Shown here in pieces: positions 1 through 8,498 of a stretch of DNA of 64,000 bases. The translations under genes and the position numbers were made by a program. The DNA is from Enterobacter_D sp963521185. Lineage in GTDB: Bacteria > Pseudomonadota > Gammaproteobacteria > Enterobacterales > Enterobacteriaceae. The notes under the pieces were generated by a model. That model made no database searches. It had not been told where the DNA came from and worked only from the letters and a program-made list of their open reading frames with translations. Within the stretch, counting starts at the first letter, position 1, and each line of letters opens with the position of its first letter. The DNA is taken from NCBI GenBank assembly GCA_963521185.1, contig CAUQTV010000004.1, positions 248,001 through 312,000 on the forward strand, read 5' to 3'.

Positions 1-75
1 ATCTACCTGGCAATGGGCGAAGTGCTGAACGAACAATTTGGTCGCACTGTGCTGCCGATTGGCGAAAAACACTGA
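1..75 (+). CDS. satP: SatP acetate/succinate:proton symporter, C-terminal end only
   Basis: The first frame reads 24 residues to a TGA, beginning IYLAMGEVLNEQFG and ending PIGEKH. This matches the known C-terminus of E. coli SatP (YaaH), an inner-membrane acetate-succinate symporter of the AceTr family; the residues form the end of the last membrane helix and the short cytoplasmic tail. The rest of the gene lies outside the window to the left. It converges on the MFS carrier gene that follows, whereas in E. coli satP converges directly on mog. Identification rests on this short but distinctive tail. Confidence 0.85.
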   Translation: MYLAMGEVLNEQFGRTVLPIGEKH

Positions 76-91
76 TCCTCGCTTTATAGTT

Positions 92-180
92 GTAAGCCCG
101 GCAAGCTTGTGCCGCCGGGCGTTCTGGCGATTGATTCCAACCTTTCGCCGGGTGGCGGCTATCGCCTGACCCGGCCTACA
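92..180. repeat. REP (BIME-type) elements between satP and the MFS gene
   Basis: Two GC-rich imperfect palindromes lie side by side: one at 92-121 built on GCCCGGC/GCCGGGC, and one at 147-180 beginning CGCCGGGTGGCGG and ending CCCGGCCTACA, the typical enterobacterial REP form. They sit between two convergent genes and probably act as transcription-terminating or mRNA 3'-end-stabilising hairpins. Confidence 0.8.
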
Positions 181-188
181 AAACTGGC

Positions 189-1490
189 TTACAGCTGTGA
201 GGTTGTCGGCCTGTGCAAATGCCGCGCCGCCGGGCTGTTAAACCACAGTCCCAACGCCAGCCCCATCAGTGACAGCGCCAGCACGTACCAGGCGGGTGCC
301 ATCGGCGACACGCTCATTAACAGGGTGACGGCAATCGGCGTCAGCCCGCCGAAAATGGCATACGAGACGTTGTAAGAAAACGAGATGCCGGTGAAGCGCA
401 CTTCCGCCGGGAACGCACGCACCATCACATAAGGCACCGCCCCCACCACGCCGACGCACAGCCCCACCAGCCCGTATAACAGGAATAACTGTTCCGGATG
501 CGAACCCGCCAGGTGATAGAAGAGTCCGCTGGAGCACGCCAGCAGCACGCTGCCGACAATAAACGTTTTACCCGCGCCGAATCTGTCCGCCGACAGTCCG
601 GCCAGCAGACAGCCAATGCACAGCATGATGGTCGCCACGCTGTTCGCTTGCAGCGTCAGCGCCGGGGCAAAGCCGTACTGTTTTTGCAGCCAGACGGGCG
701 ACATTAAAATCACCACCACGATCCCGGCGGAGAGCAGCCAGGTCAGCAGCATCGACACCACCACCGCTTTACGGTGATTCATCACCACCGCTTTCACCGG
801 CAGCTCCTGCGCCAGCGCCTTTCGCTGTTGCAGTTCAAGGAAGATTGGCGTTTCCTGCAACCAGCGACGCAGGTACATTGCCACCAGACCAAACGCGCCG
901 CCGAGCAGGAATGGAATACGCCAGCCGTAGTCATGCACCGCCTGTTGCGTCAGACCGGTGTTCACCAGCGTCGCCACCACCGATCCGAGCAGAATACCCA
1001 CCGTGAGGCCTGCCGTCAGCGTCCCGCAGGCAATCCCGGTGCGGCGGGCAGGCACATGCTCCGCCACAAACACCCAGGCACCCGGCACTTCGCCGCCAAT
1101 GGCTGCGCCCTGCAACAGACGCATTAGCAGCAGTAACAGCGGGGCCACAATGCCCATAGATTCGTAGGTCGGCAGCAGACCGATCGCCAGCGTGGGCAGC
1201 GCCATCAGCAGGATACTGAGGGTAAACATCTTTTTGCGCCCCACCAGATCGCCGAAGTGCGCCATGATGATGCCGCCGAGCGGACGCGCCAGATAACCCG
1301 CCGCGAAGATGCCGAAGGTCTGCACCTGGCGCAGCCATTCCGGGATATCCGCCGGGAAGAACAGCTCACCGACAACGGCGGCAAAGAAGACGAAAATGAT
1401 GAAGTCGTAAAACTCCAGCGCGCCGCCGAGTGCCGCGAGCGAGAGCGTTTTGTAATCCTGACGATTGAGAGGACGCGTGTAATTTGACAT
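189..1490 (-). CDS. MFS carrier of the metabolite:H+ symporter (MHS) family
   Basis: A 433-residue multi-spanning membrane protein. The MHS-type signatures are clear: GDLVGRKK at about residues 80-87 in the loop after helix 2, and RLLQGAAIGGE at about 124-134 in helix 4, as in ProP, ShiA and KgtP. The likely role is proton-coupled uptake of a small organic acid or osmolyte; the substrate cannot be read from sequence. I chose the ATG giving MSNYTRPL because an upstream ATG adds 16 residues not resembling this family, although neither start has a strong Shine-Dalgarno. It follows mog on the same strand after 125 bp. In E. coli this position between mog and satP has no such gene, so it is a lineage-specific insertion or retention. 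Confidence 0.85.
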   Translation of the reverse strand: MSNYTRPLNRQDYKTLSLAALGGALEFYDFIIFVFFAAVVGELFFPADIPEWLRQVQTFGIFAAGYLARPLGGIIMAHFGDLVGRKKMFTLSILLMALPTLAIGLLPTYESMGIVAPLLLLLMRLLQGAAIGGEVPGAWVFVAEHVPARRTGIACGTLTAGLTVGILLGSVVATLVNTGLTQQAVHDYGWRIPFLLGGAFGLVAMYLRRWLQETPIFLELQQRKALAQELPVKAVVMNHRKAVVVSMLLTWLLSAGIVVVILMSPVWLQKQYGFAPALTLQANSVATIMLCIGCLLAGLSADRFGAGKTFIVGSVLLACSSGLFYHLAGSHPEQLFLLYGLVGLCVGVVGAVPYVMVRAFPAEVRFTGISFSYNVSYAIFGGLTPIAVTLLMSVSPMAPAWYVLALSLMGLALGLWFNSPAARHLHRPTTSQL

Positions 1491-1615
1491 AACCGACCAT
1501 AGGTAAAAAGGCGTAATAAAATTATTTATGCACGACATGTAAAGTTAAAATTACTATATCGTAAATAAACAAGGACGCCATAGGCCCATCGGGTTATGTC
1601 ACAAAACCCTTATTT

Positions 1616-2203
1616 TCAGGCGATAATGTCGCGCATCGCGCTTTTTGGTCGAAATGCTGCTACCACATCGCTGTCAGTTTCAACATATGGCCCCTCCAGC
1701 AACTGTACACAATACGGTACACTTGCAAAGATGCCCGGCACGATAACCTTCCCCTCCGCTGATTTCACCCCCTCCAGCGTCTCCTGAATCGCCCTCGGCT
1801 GGCCCGGTAAATTAAGGATTAACGCCTGTTTGCGGATCACCCCCACCTGGCGCGAAAGAATGGCCGTCGGCACAAAATGCAGGCTGATTTGGCGCATCTG
1901 CTCGCCAAAACCCGGCATCTCGCGGTCGGCGATTGCCAGCGTCGCATCCGGCGTAACATCACGACGGGCCGGGCCGGTGCCACCGGTGGTCAGCACCAGA
2001 TGACAGCTCATCTCATCGACCAGATCGCACAGGGTCTGCTCAATGATCGCCTGCTCATCGGGGATCAGCCGGGTTTCAATTTCAAAGGGTGTGGTCAGTG
2101 CGCCAGCCAGCCAGGTTTCCAGGGCCGGGATGCCTTTGTCCTGGTAAACGCCGCTTGATGCGCGGTCCGATATCGACACGAGGCCAATGCGTAAGGTGTT
2201 CAT
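1616..2203 (-). CDS. mog: Molybdopterin adenylyltransferase Mog
   Basis: 195 residues, the usual length for Mog. It activates molybdopterin by ATP-dependent adenylylation so that MoeA can insert molybdate, the late step of molybdenum cofactor synthesis in the cytoplasm. The MoaB/Mog fold signatures are visible: the N-terminal SISDRAS strand-loop, the TTGGTGPARRDVTPD binding loop around residues 70-85, and LPGQP nearer the C-terminus. Two in-frame ATGs lie 6 bp apart; the second (MNTLRIG) has a GGA at correct spacing and matches E. coli, so it is taken as the start. It lies downstream of talB on the same strand, as in E. coli. Confidence 0.96.
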   Translation of the reverse strand: MNTLRIGLVSISDRASSGVYQDKGIPALETWLAGALTTPFEIETRLIPDEQAIIEQTLCDLVDEMSCHLVLTTGGTGPARRDVTPDATLAIADREMPGFGEQMRQISLHFVPTAILSRQVGVIRKQALILNLPGQPRAIQETLEGVKSAEGKVIVPGIFASVPYCVQLLEGPYVETDSDVVAAFRPKSAMRDIIA

Positions 2204-2314
2204 CGTCATTCCGTTCTAACAGTTCAGTCTGACGGAATCATACACGCTGAGGGAAAAGACAGACAGGGGTAAGGCGGACAAGCGTGACCGGAAGCCCGGC
2301 CACGCGTTTAATGA

Positions 2315-3268
2315 TTACAGCAGGTCGCCGATCATTTTTTCCAGTTTTTCCTGGTCAACAGCAAACTTACGGATACCGTCCGCCAGCTTGTCTACTGCCA
2401 TTGGATCCTGGTTGTGCTGCCACAGGAATTCAGATTCGGTGATGCGCGCCGGACGAGCTTTCACTTCGCCGCTGAACGACAGTTTGCGCTCAAGGGTGCC
2501 TTCGCTTTCTGCAAGCTCTTTCAGCAGCGCAGGCGCGATGGTCAGACGGTCGCAGCCCGCCAGCTCGATGATTTCGCCGAGGTTACGGAAGCTTGCACCC
2601 ATCACGACGGTTTCATAGCCGTGCTGTTTGTAGTATTCGTAGATTTCGGTTACCGACACCACGCCCGGATCTTCTGCCGGTGCGTACTCTTTTTTGTCGG
2701 TGTTCGCTTTGTACCAGTCGAGGATACGGCCCACGAACGGTGAAATCAGGAACACGCCCGCTTCAGCACAGGCACGCGCCTGAGCGAAGGAGAACAGCAG
2801 CGTCAGGTTACAGTTGATGCCGTCTTTTTCCAGCTGCTCAGCGGCACGGATGCCCTGCCAGGTGGAGGCCAGTTTGATCAGAATGCGATCGTTGCTGATG
2901 CCCGCATCGTTGTACAGTTTGATCAGGTGCTTCGCTTTGGCAATTGACGCTTCAGTGTCATAGGAGAGACGCGCATCGACTTCTGTCGAAATACGGCCAG
3001 GGATCAGTTTCAGAATTTCCAGACCGATATTAACGGCCAGTTTGTCCGTTGCATCAACCACCTGCTGAGCGCGATCGCTGCTCTGCGCTTTTGCCCAGGT
3101 GACAGCGTCATCAATCAGCTTACGGTATTCCGGGATTTGTGCAGCGTTCAGGATCAGAGAAGGGTTGGTTGTGGCATCCTGCGGCTGATACAGCTTCATT
3201 GCCGCGATGTCTCCAGTGTCAGCCACCACGGTGGTGAACTGACGAAGGGAGGTCAATTTATCCGTCAT
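2315..3268 (-). CDS. talB: Transaldolase B
   Basis: 317 residues, identical in length to E. coli TalB. It transfers a dihydroxyacetone unit between sedoheptulose 7-phosphate and glyceraldehyde 3-phosphate in the non-oxidative pentose phosphate pathway (cytoplasm). The Schiff-base lysine lies in RILIKLASTWQGIRAAE (about residue 132), followed by the family motif NCNLTLLFSFAQA. The open frame extends 73 codons further upstream, but MTDKLTSLRQF is the conserved N-terminus and is preceded by an AAAGAGAAAC ribosome site, so the shorter start is used. It is divergent from yaaJ across 193 bp that must hold both promoters. Confidence 0.97.
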   Translation of the reverse strand: MTDKLTSLRQFTTVVADTGDIAAMKLYQPQDATTNPSLILNAAQIPEYRKLIDDAVTWAKAQSSDRAQQVVDATDKLAVNIGLEILKLIPGRISTEVDARLSYDTEASIAKAKHLIKLYNDAGISNDRILIKLASTWQGIRAAEQLEKDGINCNLTLLFSFAQARACAEAGVFLISPFVGRILDWYKANTDKKEYAPAEDPGVVSVTEIYEYYKQHGYETVVMGASFRNLGEIIELAGCDRLTIAPALLKELAESEGTLERKLSFSGEVKARPARITESEFLWQHNQDPMAVDKLADGIRKFAVDQEKLEKMIGDLL

Positions 3269-3461
3269 AATAGTGTTTCTCTTTAAACAGCTTGTTAGGG
3301 GGATGTAACCGGTCTGCCCTGATAATATCACGCCACTGTGCCAGCGCAACCGCAGACAATACGCATATAAAGAGTGTGATAAACTGACCGTTCGACAGCT
3401 AAGTGTTTCTGTAAAAGGTTGCACTAATGACAGCGTAACGGCATGAACAAGAGGGACGTGA

Positions 3462-4892
3462 ATGCCTGATTTTTTCTTATTCATCAATGAAATACTGTGG
3501 GGATCGGTGATGATCTACCTGCTGTTTGGAGCAGGGATCTGGTTCACCGTGCGCAGTGGGTTCATCCAATTTCGCTACATTCGCCATTTTTGTCGCAGCC
3601 TGAAAACCAGCATCACTCCACAGCCCGGCGGTTTGACCTCTTTTCAGGCGCTGTGTACGAGCCTTGCGGCGCGCGTGGGCAGCGGCAATCTCGCAGGCGT
3701 TGCGCTGGCGGTGGCCGCGGGCGGTCCTGGCGCGGTATTCTGGATGTGGATATCCGCGCTGGTGGGCATGGCAACCTCCTTTGCTGAATGCTCCCTCTCC
3801 CAGCTCTATAAAGAGCGCGATGAGCACAATCAGTTTCGCGGCGGCCCCGCCTGGTACATCTCTCGCGGACTGGGAATGCGCTGGATGGGCGTGCTTTTCT
3901 CCGTTTTTCTGCTGCTCGCCTACGGCCTGATTTTCAATACCGTACAGGCGAATTCAGTTGCCAGTGCGCTGCAATTTGCATGGGACATTCCCGGCGTCGC
4001 GGCGGGCCTGTTTCTCGCCGCTCTCAGCCTGCTGTGCATGCGGCGCGGGCTGCGGGGCGTGGCCCGCATGATGCAATGGCTGGTACCGGCAATGGCTATG
4101 CTGTGGATCTGCGCCAGTCTGCTGGTGAGCCTGTGGCACATTGAGCAGTTGCCCGGCATCCTTGCGATCATCGTCAAAAGCGCCTTTGGCTGGCATGAAG
4201 CGGCGGCAGGCACGCTGGGCTACACCCTGAGCCAGGCGCTGACCAGCGGGTTTCAGCGCGGCATGCTCTCCAACGAGGCGGGCATGGGATCAACGCCCAA
4301 TGTCGCCGCGGCCGCCGCGTCCTGGCCGCCCCATCCGGCGGCACAGGGCATCGTGCAGATGATTGGCGTATTCGTCGATACCATCGTGATCAGCACCGCC
4401 AGCGCGATGATCATTTTGCTGGCCGGGGACGCCACCTCTGAGTCATCAGTCAATGGCATTCAACTGGTGCAACAGGCGATGGTGTCACTTACCGGTCACT
4501 GGGGCGCAGGGTTTGTCGCATTCATCACCACCCTGTTCGCCTTCAGCTCTATCGTGGTCAATTACCTTTACGCGGAAAACAACCTGGTGTTCCTGCGCAT
4601 GCACAGCAAACGCAACGTCTGGCTGCTGCGCGGCTGCACGCTGGTGATGATTCTGTTCGGTTCGCTGCTGAGCCTGCCCGTCGTCTGGCAGTTAGCGGAT
4701 GTGATCATGGCACTGATGGCGATCGTCAACCTGACCGCGATCCTGCTGCTCTCGCCGGTGGTGAGCATTATCGCCAGCGATTATTTGCGCCAGCGTAAAC
4801 TGGGCGTAAGTCCGGTTTTTGATCCGCACCGCTACCCCGACATCAACCGTCAGCTGGCCCCCGGCACCTGGGATGACGTGTCGCACGAGTAA
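3462..4892 (+). CDS. yaaJ: AGCS-family sodium:alanine/glycine symporter-like protein YaaJ
   Basis: 476 residues, the same length as E. coli YaaJ. It belongs to the alanine or glycine:cation symporter family of inner-membrane carriers; substrate specificity of YaaJ itself is not firmly established. Visible family motifs are SLAARVGSGNLAGVALA near residue 70, GGPGAVFWMW near 87, and SNEAGMGSTPNVAAAA near 270, the conserved Na+/substrate-site regions, with about ten hydrophobic helices overall. The start MPDFFLFINEILWGSVMIYLL matches the family N-terminus. It is transcribed towards yaaA, with a 78-bp gap that could hold a separate yaaA promoter. Confidence 0.95.
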   Translation: MPDFFLFINEILWGSVMIYLLFGAGIWFTVRSGFIQFRYIRHFCRSLKTSITPQPGGLTSFQALCTSLAARVGSGNLAGVALAVAAGGPGAVFWMWISALVGMATSFAECSLSQLYKERDEHNQFRGGPAWYISRGLGMRWMGVLFSVFLLLAYGLIFNTVQANSVASALQFAWDIPGVAAGLFLAALSLLCMRRGLRGVARMMQWLVPAMAMLWICASLLVSLWHIEQLPGILAIIVKSAFGWHEAAAGTLGYTLSQALTSGFQRGMLSNEAGMGSTPNVAAAAASWPPHPAAQGIVQMIGVFVDTIVISTASAMIILLAGDATSESSVNGIQLVQQAMVSLTGHWGAGFVAFITTLFAFSSIVVNYLYAENNLVFLRMHSKRNVWLLRGCTLVMILFGSLLSLPVVWQLADVIMALMAIVNLTAILLLSPVVSIIASDYLRQRKLGVSPVFDPHRYPDINRQLAPGTWDDVSHE

Positions 4893-4970
4893 GCGCGGCA
4901 ATCGCAACAATCGATCACCTGCGGGCAATTTTTTGCTAAAGTCAGCGCAAATTGCCTGCAAGGACTGGAT

Positions 4971-5744
4971 ATGCTGATTCTGATTTCACCTGCCAAAACC
5001 CTCGATTACCAAAGTGAACTGGCGACCACCCGCTTCACGCAGCCGGTACTGCTGGATCATTCGCAGAAGTTGATCAAGGTGGCGCGTAAATTGTCCGCGC
5101 CGCAGATCAAAGCGCTGATGGGGATTAGCGACAAACTGGCGGATCTGAACGCCACGCGCTTTCACGACTGGCAGCCTGATTTCACACCGGAAAACGCCCG
5201 TCAGGCGATCCTGGCGTTTAAAGGCGATGTCTATGCGGGACTGCAAGCGGAAACCTTCAGCGAAGCCGATTTCGACTTTGCCCAGCAGCATCTGCGCATG
5301 CTCTCCGGCCTGTATGGCGTGCTGCGCCCGCTGGATCTGATGCAGCCCTACCGGCTGGAAATGGGCATTCGTCTGGAGACCGCAAAGGGCAAAGATCTTT
5401 ATCAGTTCTGGGGCGATACCATTACCGACACGCTTAACGCCGAGCTGGCCGCACAGGGCGACAGCATCGTGGTGAATCTGGCGTCAGACGAATACTTCCG
5501 CTCGGTTAAAACGGCGAAGCTTAACGGCGAGTTAGTGAAGCCGGTATTCCTGGATGAGAAGAACGGTAAGTTCAAAGTGATCAGCTTCTACGCCAAAAAA
5601 GCGCGCGGGCTGATGAGCCGTTACATTATTCAACACCGTCTGCGTACGGTTGAGCAGTTAACCGCCTTTGATGTTGATGGCTACGTGTTTGACGGCGAAG
5701 CGTCCGGGAAGGGTGAGCTGGTGTTTAAACGCCGGGAACGTTAA
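4971..5744 (+). CDS. yaaA: Peroxide stress protein YaaA (UPF0246)
   Basis: 257 residues, one shorter than in E. coli. In E. coli YaaA is induced by OxyR and lowers free intracellular iron during hydrogen peroxide stress, protecting DNA from Fenton damage; its fold binds DNA. The conserved N-terminus MLILISPAKTLDYQSEL and the C-terminal KKARGLMSRYI segment are intact. The ATG is preceded by CAAGGACTGGAT, a good ribosome site. The gene ends 7 bp before a GC-rich hairpin that separates it from the convergent yaaX. Confidence 0.96.
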   Translation: MLILISPAKTLDYQSELATTRFTQPVLLDHSQKLIKVARKLSAPQIKALMGISDKLADLNATRFHDWQPDFTPENARQAILAFKGDVYAGLQAETFSEADFDFAQQHLRMLSGLYGVLRPLDLMQPYRLEMGIRLETAKGKDLYQFWGDTITDTLNAELAAQGDSIVVNLASDEYFRSVKTAKLNGELVKPVFLDEKNGKFKVISFYAKKARGLMSRYIIQHRLRTVEQLTAFDVDGYVFDGEASGKGELVFKRRER

Positions 5745-5750
5745 GGCGCT

Positions 5751-5792
5751 CCCCTCACCCCGCCTCATTACGGGGAAAGACAGGGTGAGGGG
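5751..5792. terminator. Hairpin between convergent yaaA and yaaX
   Basis: A perfect 10-bp stem, CCCCTCACCC with GGGTGAGGGG, encloses a 22-nt loop that itself can pair CCCCG with CGGGG. It is followed by GAAAAAT and lies 6 bp after the yaaA stop and 6 bp before the yaaX stop, so it can end transcripts from both sides. The arm resembles the GGGGTGAGGG tail of the palindrome at 28225-28260. Confidence 0.65.
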
Positions 5793-5797
5793 AAAAA

Positions 5798-6082
5798 TCA
5801 GTGATGATCACGCCCCGGACCGTCGCGATGATCGTCATGGCGATCGTCCGGACGCGGTTTCGGTTTCCCGTGGCCGTGCGGCTGCCAGTGGTTGTCACGC
5901 CATTCGTAGTGTTTATTCCAGTAGCTGTGGTCTCGCCAGTGGCCACCATCCCAGTAATGCCCGTTATTGTCCTGGTCGCCAATTTGCAGTTTTACCGCAG
6001 GCACGAGGGTAATCTCTGACGCCTGAACCGCCAGGGGAGCCACCAGCAGAACGGATAACGCAAGGATCATAGGTTTCAACAT
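5798..6082 (-). CDS. yaaX: Small secreted protein YaaX (DUF2502)
   Basis: 94 residues. An N-terminal signal peptide (MLKPMILALSVLLVAP, predicted cleavage after VQA-S near residue 21) precedes a conserved EITLVPAVKLQIGDQDNNG segment, then YWDGGHWRDH and a tail very rich in His, Asp, Arg and Pro. This is the DUF2502 layout of E. coli YaaX, a periplasmic protein of unknown function; the His/Asp-rich tail could bind metal, which is inference. AGGAGT lies just before the ATG. It sits between thrC and yaaA as in E. coli, but alone and divergent from nothing close, so it probably has its own promoter in the 195-bp gap to thrC. Confidence 0.92.
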   Translation of the reverse strand: MLKPMILALSVLLVAPLAVQASEITLVPAVKLQIGDQDNNGHYWDGGHWRDHSYWNKHYEWRDNHWQPHGHGKPKPRPDDRHDDHRDGPGRDHH

Positions 6083-6277
6083 AGGTTACTCCTGACTTCG
6101 TTTCTTCACCCAACGTGGGTCGATGTGTGAAGAGTACGCAAAGCCAACCTGGGTTGTTATTCTCTGCAATCCTAATCTTTAAGTGCCCGCATTTATTGGG
6201 AATTTCTACTTTTTTCCTGCTAAGTCTCTCCATAATTTCTCCCCATTTCCCCCTCGAAAAAGGAGGAAACAGAGAAA

Positions 6278-7564
6278 TTACGCGTTGCGCATCATCAGCT
6301 CGCGCAGGGCCGCAAAATCAGCGGGCAGCGCGTGCGACAGCAGCGGCAGATCCGCGCGCTCAGCAAGCGCTGACGGCAGCGCCAGTGTTTCGCCGAGAAT
6401 CGCTTCTACGCTCTCTTTAAACTTAGCCGGGTGCGCGGTACCCAGGAACAGACCATACTCGCCCGGGTGCAGTTGATCGCGCAGCGCGCGGTAGGCCACC
6501 GCCGCATGCGGCTCAGAAAGATAGCCCTTCCCTTTCAGCTCACGCATCGTCTCCTGCGTGGTTTCATCGCTGATGGCCGCATAGCCCAGCTCGTTAAGAC
6601 GCCAGATTTTACGGCGGAACAGCTCTTCAACGCGCGGCCAGTTGTTGGGCTGGCTGACGTCCATAGCGTTAGACAGCGTCGCCTGCGTCGTTTTCGGCGT
6701 CCACTCGCCGTGTTGCAGGAAGCGCGGCACGGTGTCGTTGGCGTTGGTGGCGGCAATGAAGCGCTTGATCGGCAGACCCAGCGATTTTGCCAGCAGGCCC
6801 GCCGTGAGATCGCCAAAGTTACCGCTTGGCACCGACACCACCAGTTGGTTACGCGCTTCTTGTGGCAGTTGGGCAACCGCTTCGAAGTAGTAGCAAATCT
6901 GCGCCAGCAGGCGGCTGATATTAATGGAGTTGGCGGAGTTCAGACCCAGCGCGACCTTGAGTTCTTCGTCGTCAAACGCCTGCTTGACCAGCGCCTGGCA
7001 GGCATCGAAATCGCCGTCGATAGCGACCGTTTCAATGTTGCCGCCGAGGGTGCAGAACAGCTTTTCCTGTAGCGGACTTATTTTGCCCTGCGGATAAAGG
7101 ATCACCACCCGCACATTTTTAAGACCGTAAAACGCATGAGCGACCGCCGCCCCGGTGTCACCCGATGTCGCCGTCAGAATGGTCACCGGTTTGTCACCGC
7201 TGATGTGCGTCAGCATCTGCGCCATAAAACGCCCGCCGAAGTCTTTAAACGCCAGCGTCGGGCCGTGGAACAGCTCCAGACAGCCAATGTCGTCTTCGAC
7301 CTTGCGCACCGGGGCCGGGAAGGCGAAGGCCGCACGCACGCGCGCTTCGAGGATCGCCTGCGGGATCTCATCACCGATGAACGCCGCGAGGATCTTGCTG
7401 CTGCGGGTGATGAAGTCCTGCGACAGCATCTCGTCGATATCGGTCAGGCTAAATTCCGGCAGATCGTGCGGGAAAAACAGCCCCTGATTTTTCCCCAGCC
7501 CCTGCGTCACCCCCTGGGCAAAACTGACCTGCTCGTTATGATCTTTAAGATTGTAGAGTTTCAT
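6278..7564 (-). CDS. thrC: Threonine synthase
   Basis: 428 residues, the exact E. coli length. This PLP enzyme converts O-phospho-L-homoserine to threonine and phosphate, the last step of threonine synthesis. The PLP lysine is in TLAFKDFGGRF (about residue 107), the phosphate-binding region includes TATSGDTGAAVAHAF, and SVPSGNFGDL near 240 is the second PLP-phosphate loop. It is the last gene of thrLABC, 3 bp after thrB, so translation is likely coupled. An imperfect hairpin (TTTCCCCCT against AGGAGGAAA, 6248-6271) just beyond its stop may end the operon. Confidence 0.97.
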   Translation of the reverse strand: MKLYNLKDHNEQVSFAQGVTQGLGKNQGLFFPHDLPEFSLTDIDEMLSQDFITRSSKILAAFIGDEIPQAILEARVRAAFAFPAPVRKVEDDIGCLELFHGPTLAFKDFGGRFMAQMLTHISGDKPVTILTATSGDTGAAVAHAFYGLKNVRVVILYPQGKISPLQEKLFCTLGGNIETVAIDGDFDACQALVKQAFDDEELKVALGLNSANSINISRLLAQICYYFEAVAQLPQEARNQLVVSVPSGNFGDLTAGLLAKSLGLPIKRFIAATNANDTVPRFLQHGEWTPKTTQATLSNAMDVSQPNNWPRVEELFRRKIWRLNELGYAAISDETTQETMRELKGKGYLSEPHAAVAYRALRDQLHPGEYGLFLGTAHPAKFKESVEAILGETLALPSALAERADLPLLSHALPADFAALRELMMRNA

Positions 7565-7567
7565 TGG

Positions 7568-8497
7568 TTATCCCAGTACGCGTGCGCCCGCTGTGTCCAG
7601 CCGGCAAATATGAACAAAGCCTTCGTGATTTTGCAGATAGTGCTGGCTGAGCCAGTCTGCGACGCGCTGTGCGGTGTCTGGTTTGTCACAGACCGCAAAC
7701 ATCGTTGGCCCGGAACCGGAGATCCCACAGGCCAGCGCGCCCATGTCCGCCGCCGCCTGACGCGCCTCGTTAAAGCCCGGCAGCAGTTTGGTGCGGTAAG
7801 GTTCGGCAATGACATCCTTCATCAGTTTTGCCGCAAGCGCAGGCTGCTGCGTGTGGCAGGCGTGAATAAAGCCCGCCAGATAGCGACCGTGCGCGATGCA
7901 GTCCTGGCGGCGGTATTGCGCCGGTAAAATCGCGCGGGCTTCAGCGGTAGACACCTTAATGCCCGGATACGCCATCACCCACAGCCAGTCATCAAAGCCT
8001 GGCACCTCCTGGCTGATAATGCCGTTCTCTTCCAGCATCAGTTGCAGGCCACCGAGGAAACAGGGGGCGACGTTATCAAAGTGGATACTGCCGGAGATGC
8101 GCCCTTCCAGCTCGCCCATCAATGCCAGCAGGCGGGTGTCACTGAGCGGTTTGCCGCAAAATTCGTTCATCGCCATCAGACCTGCGACCACCGAACAGGC
8201 GCTGGAACCGAGACCGGAACCAATCGGCATGTTTTTTTCCAGCGTCATCGCCACGGGCACGGTTTTGCCAATCTCCTGGCAGAAACGCTCCCAGCACTGA
8301 TAAACGATGTTTTCACGCGGTTCAGCAGGCAGTTTGCTGACAAAGCGCCCTTTGTTGGCGAGCGAAAATTCACTTGCCGCCTCGACGGAAACGCAGTCGC
8401 CCAGCAGCTCACCGTTAACCGGTGACACCGCCGCACCCAGAACATCAAACCCCACGCTCACGTTGCCGATGGAGGCCGGGGCATACACTTTCACCAT
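7568..8497 (-). CDS. thrB: Homoserine kinase
   Basis: 309 residues (310 in E. coli). It is a GHMP-family kinase that phosphorylates homoserine with ATP. Visible motifs are VKVYAPASIGNVSVGFD at the N-terminus (motif 1), PIGSGLGSSACSVVAGL near residue 90 (the ATP phosphate loop), and ACGISGSGPTMFAVC near 260 (motif 3). The start codon is one base past the thrA stop region (1 bp gap), the usual translational coupling in this operon, with thrC 3 bp downstream. Confidence 0.97.
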   Translation of the reverse strand: MVKVYAPASIGNVSVGFDVLGAAVSPVNGELLGDCVSVEAASEFSLANKGRFVSKLPAEPRENIVYQCWERFCQEIGKTVPVAMTLEKNMPIGSGLGSSACSVVAGLMAMNEFCGKPLSDTRLLALMGELEGRISGSIHFDNVAPCFLGGLQLMLEENGIISQEVPGFDDWLWVMAYPGIKVSTAEARAILPAQYRRQDCIAHGRYLAGFIHACHTQQPALAAKLMKDVIAEPYRTKLLPGFNEARQAAADMGALACGISGSGPTMFAVCDKPDTAQRVADWLSQHYLQNHEGFVHICRLDTAGARVLG

Positions 8498-8498
8498 G

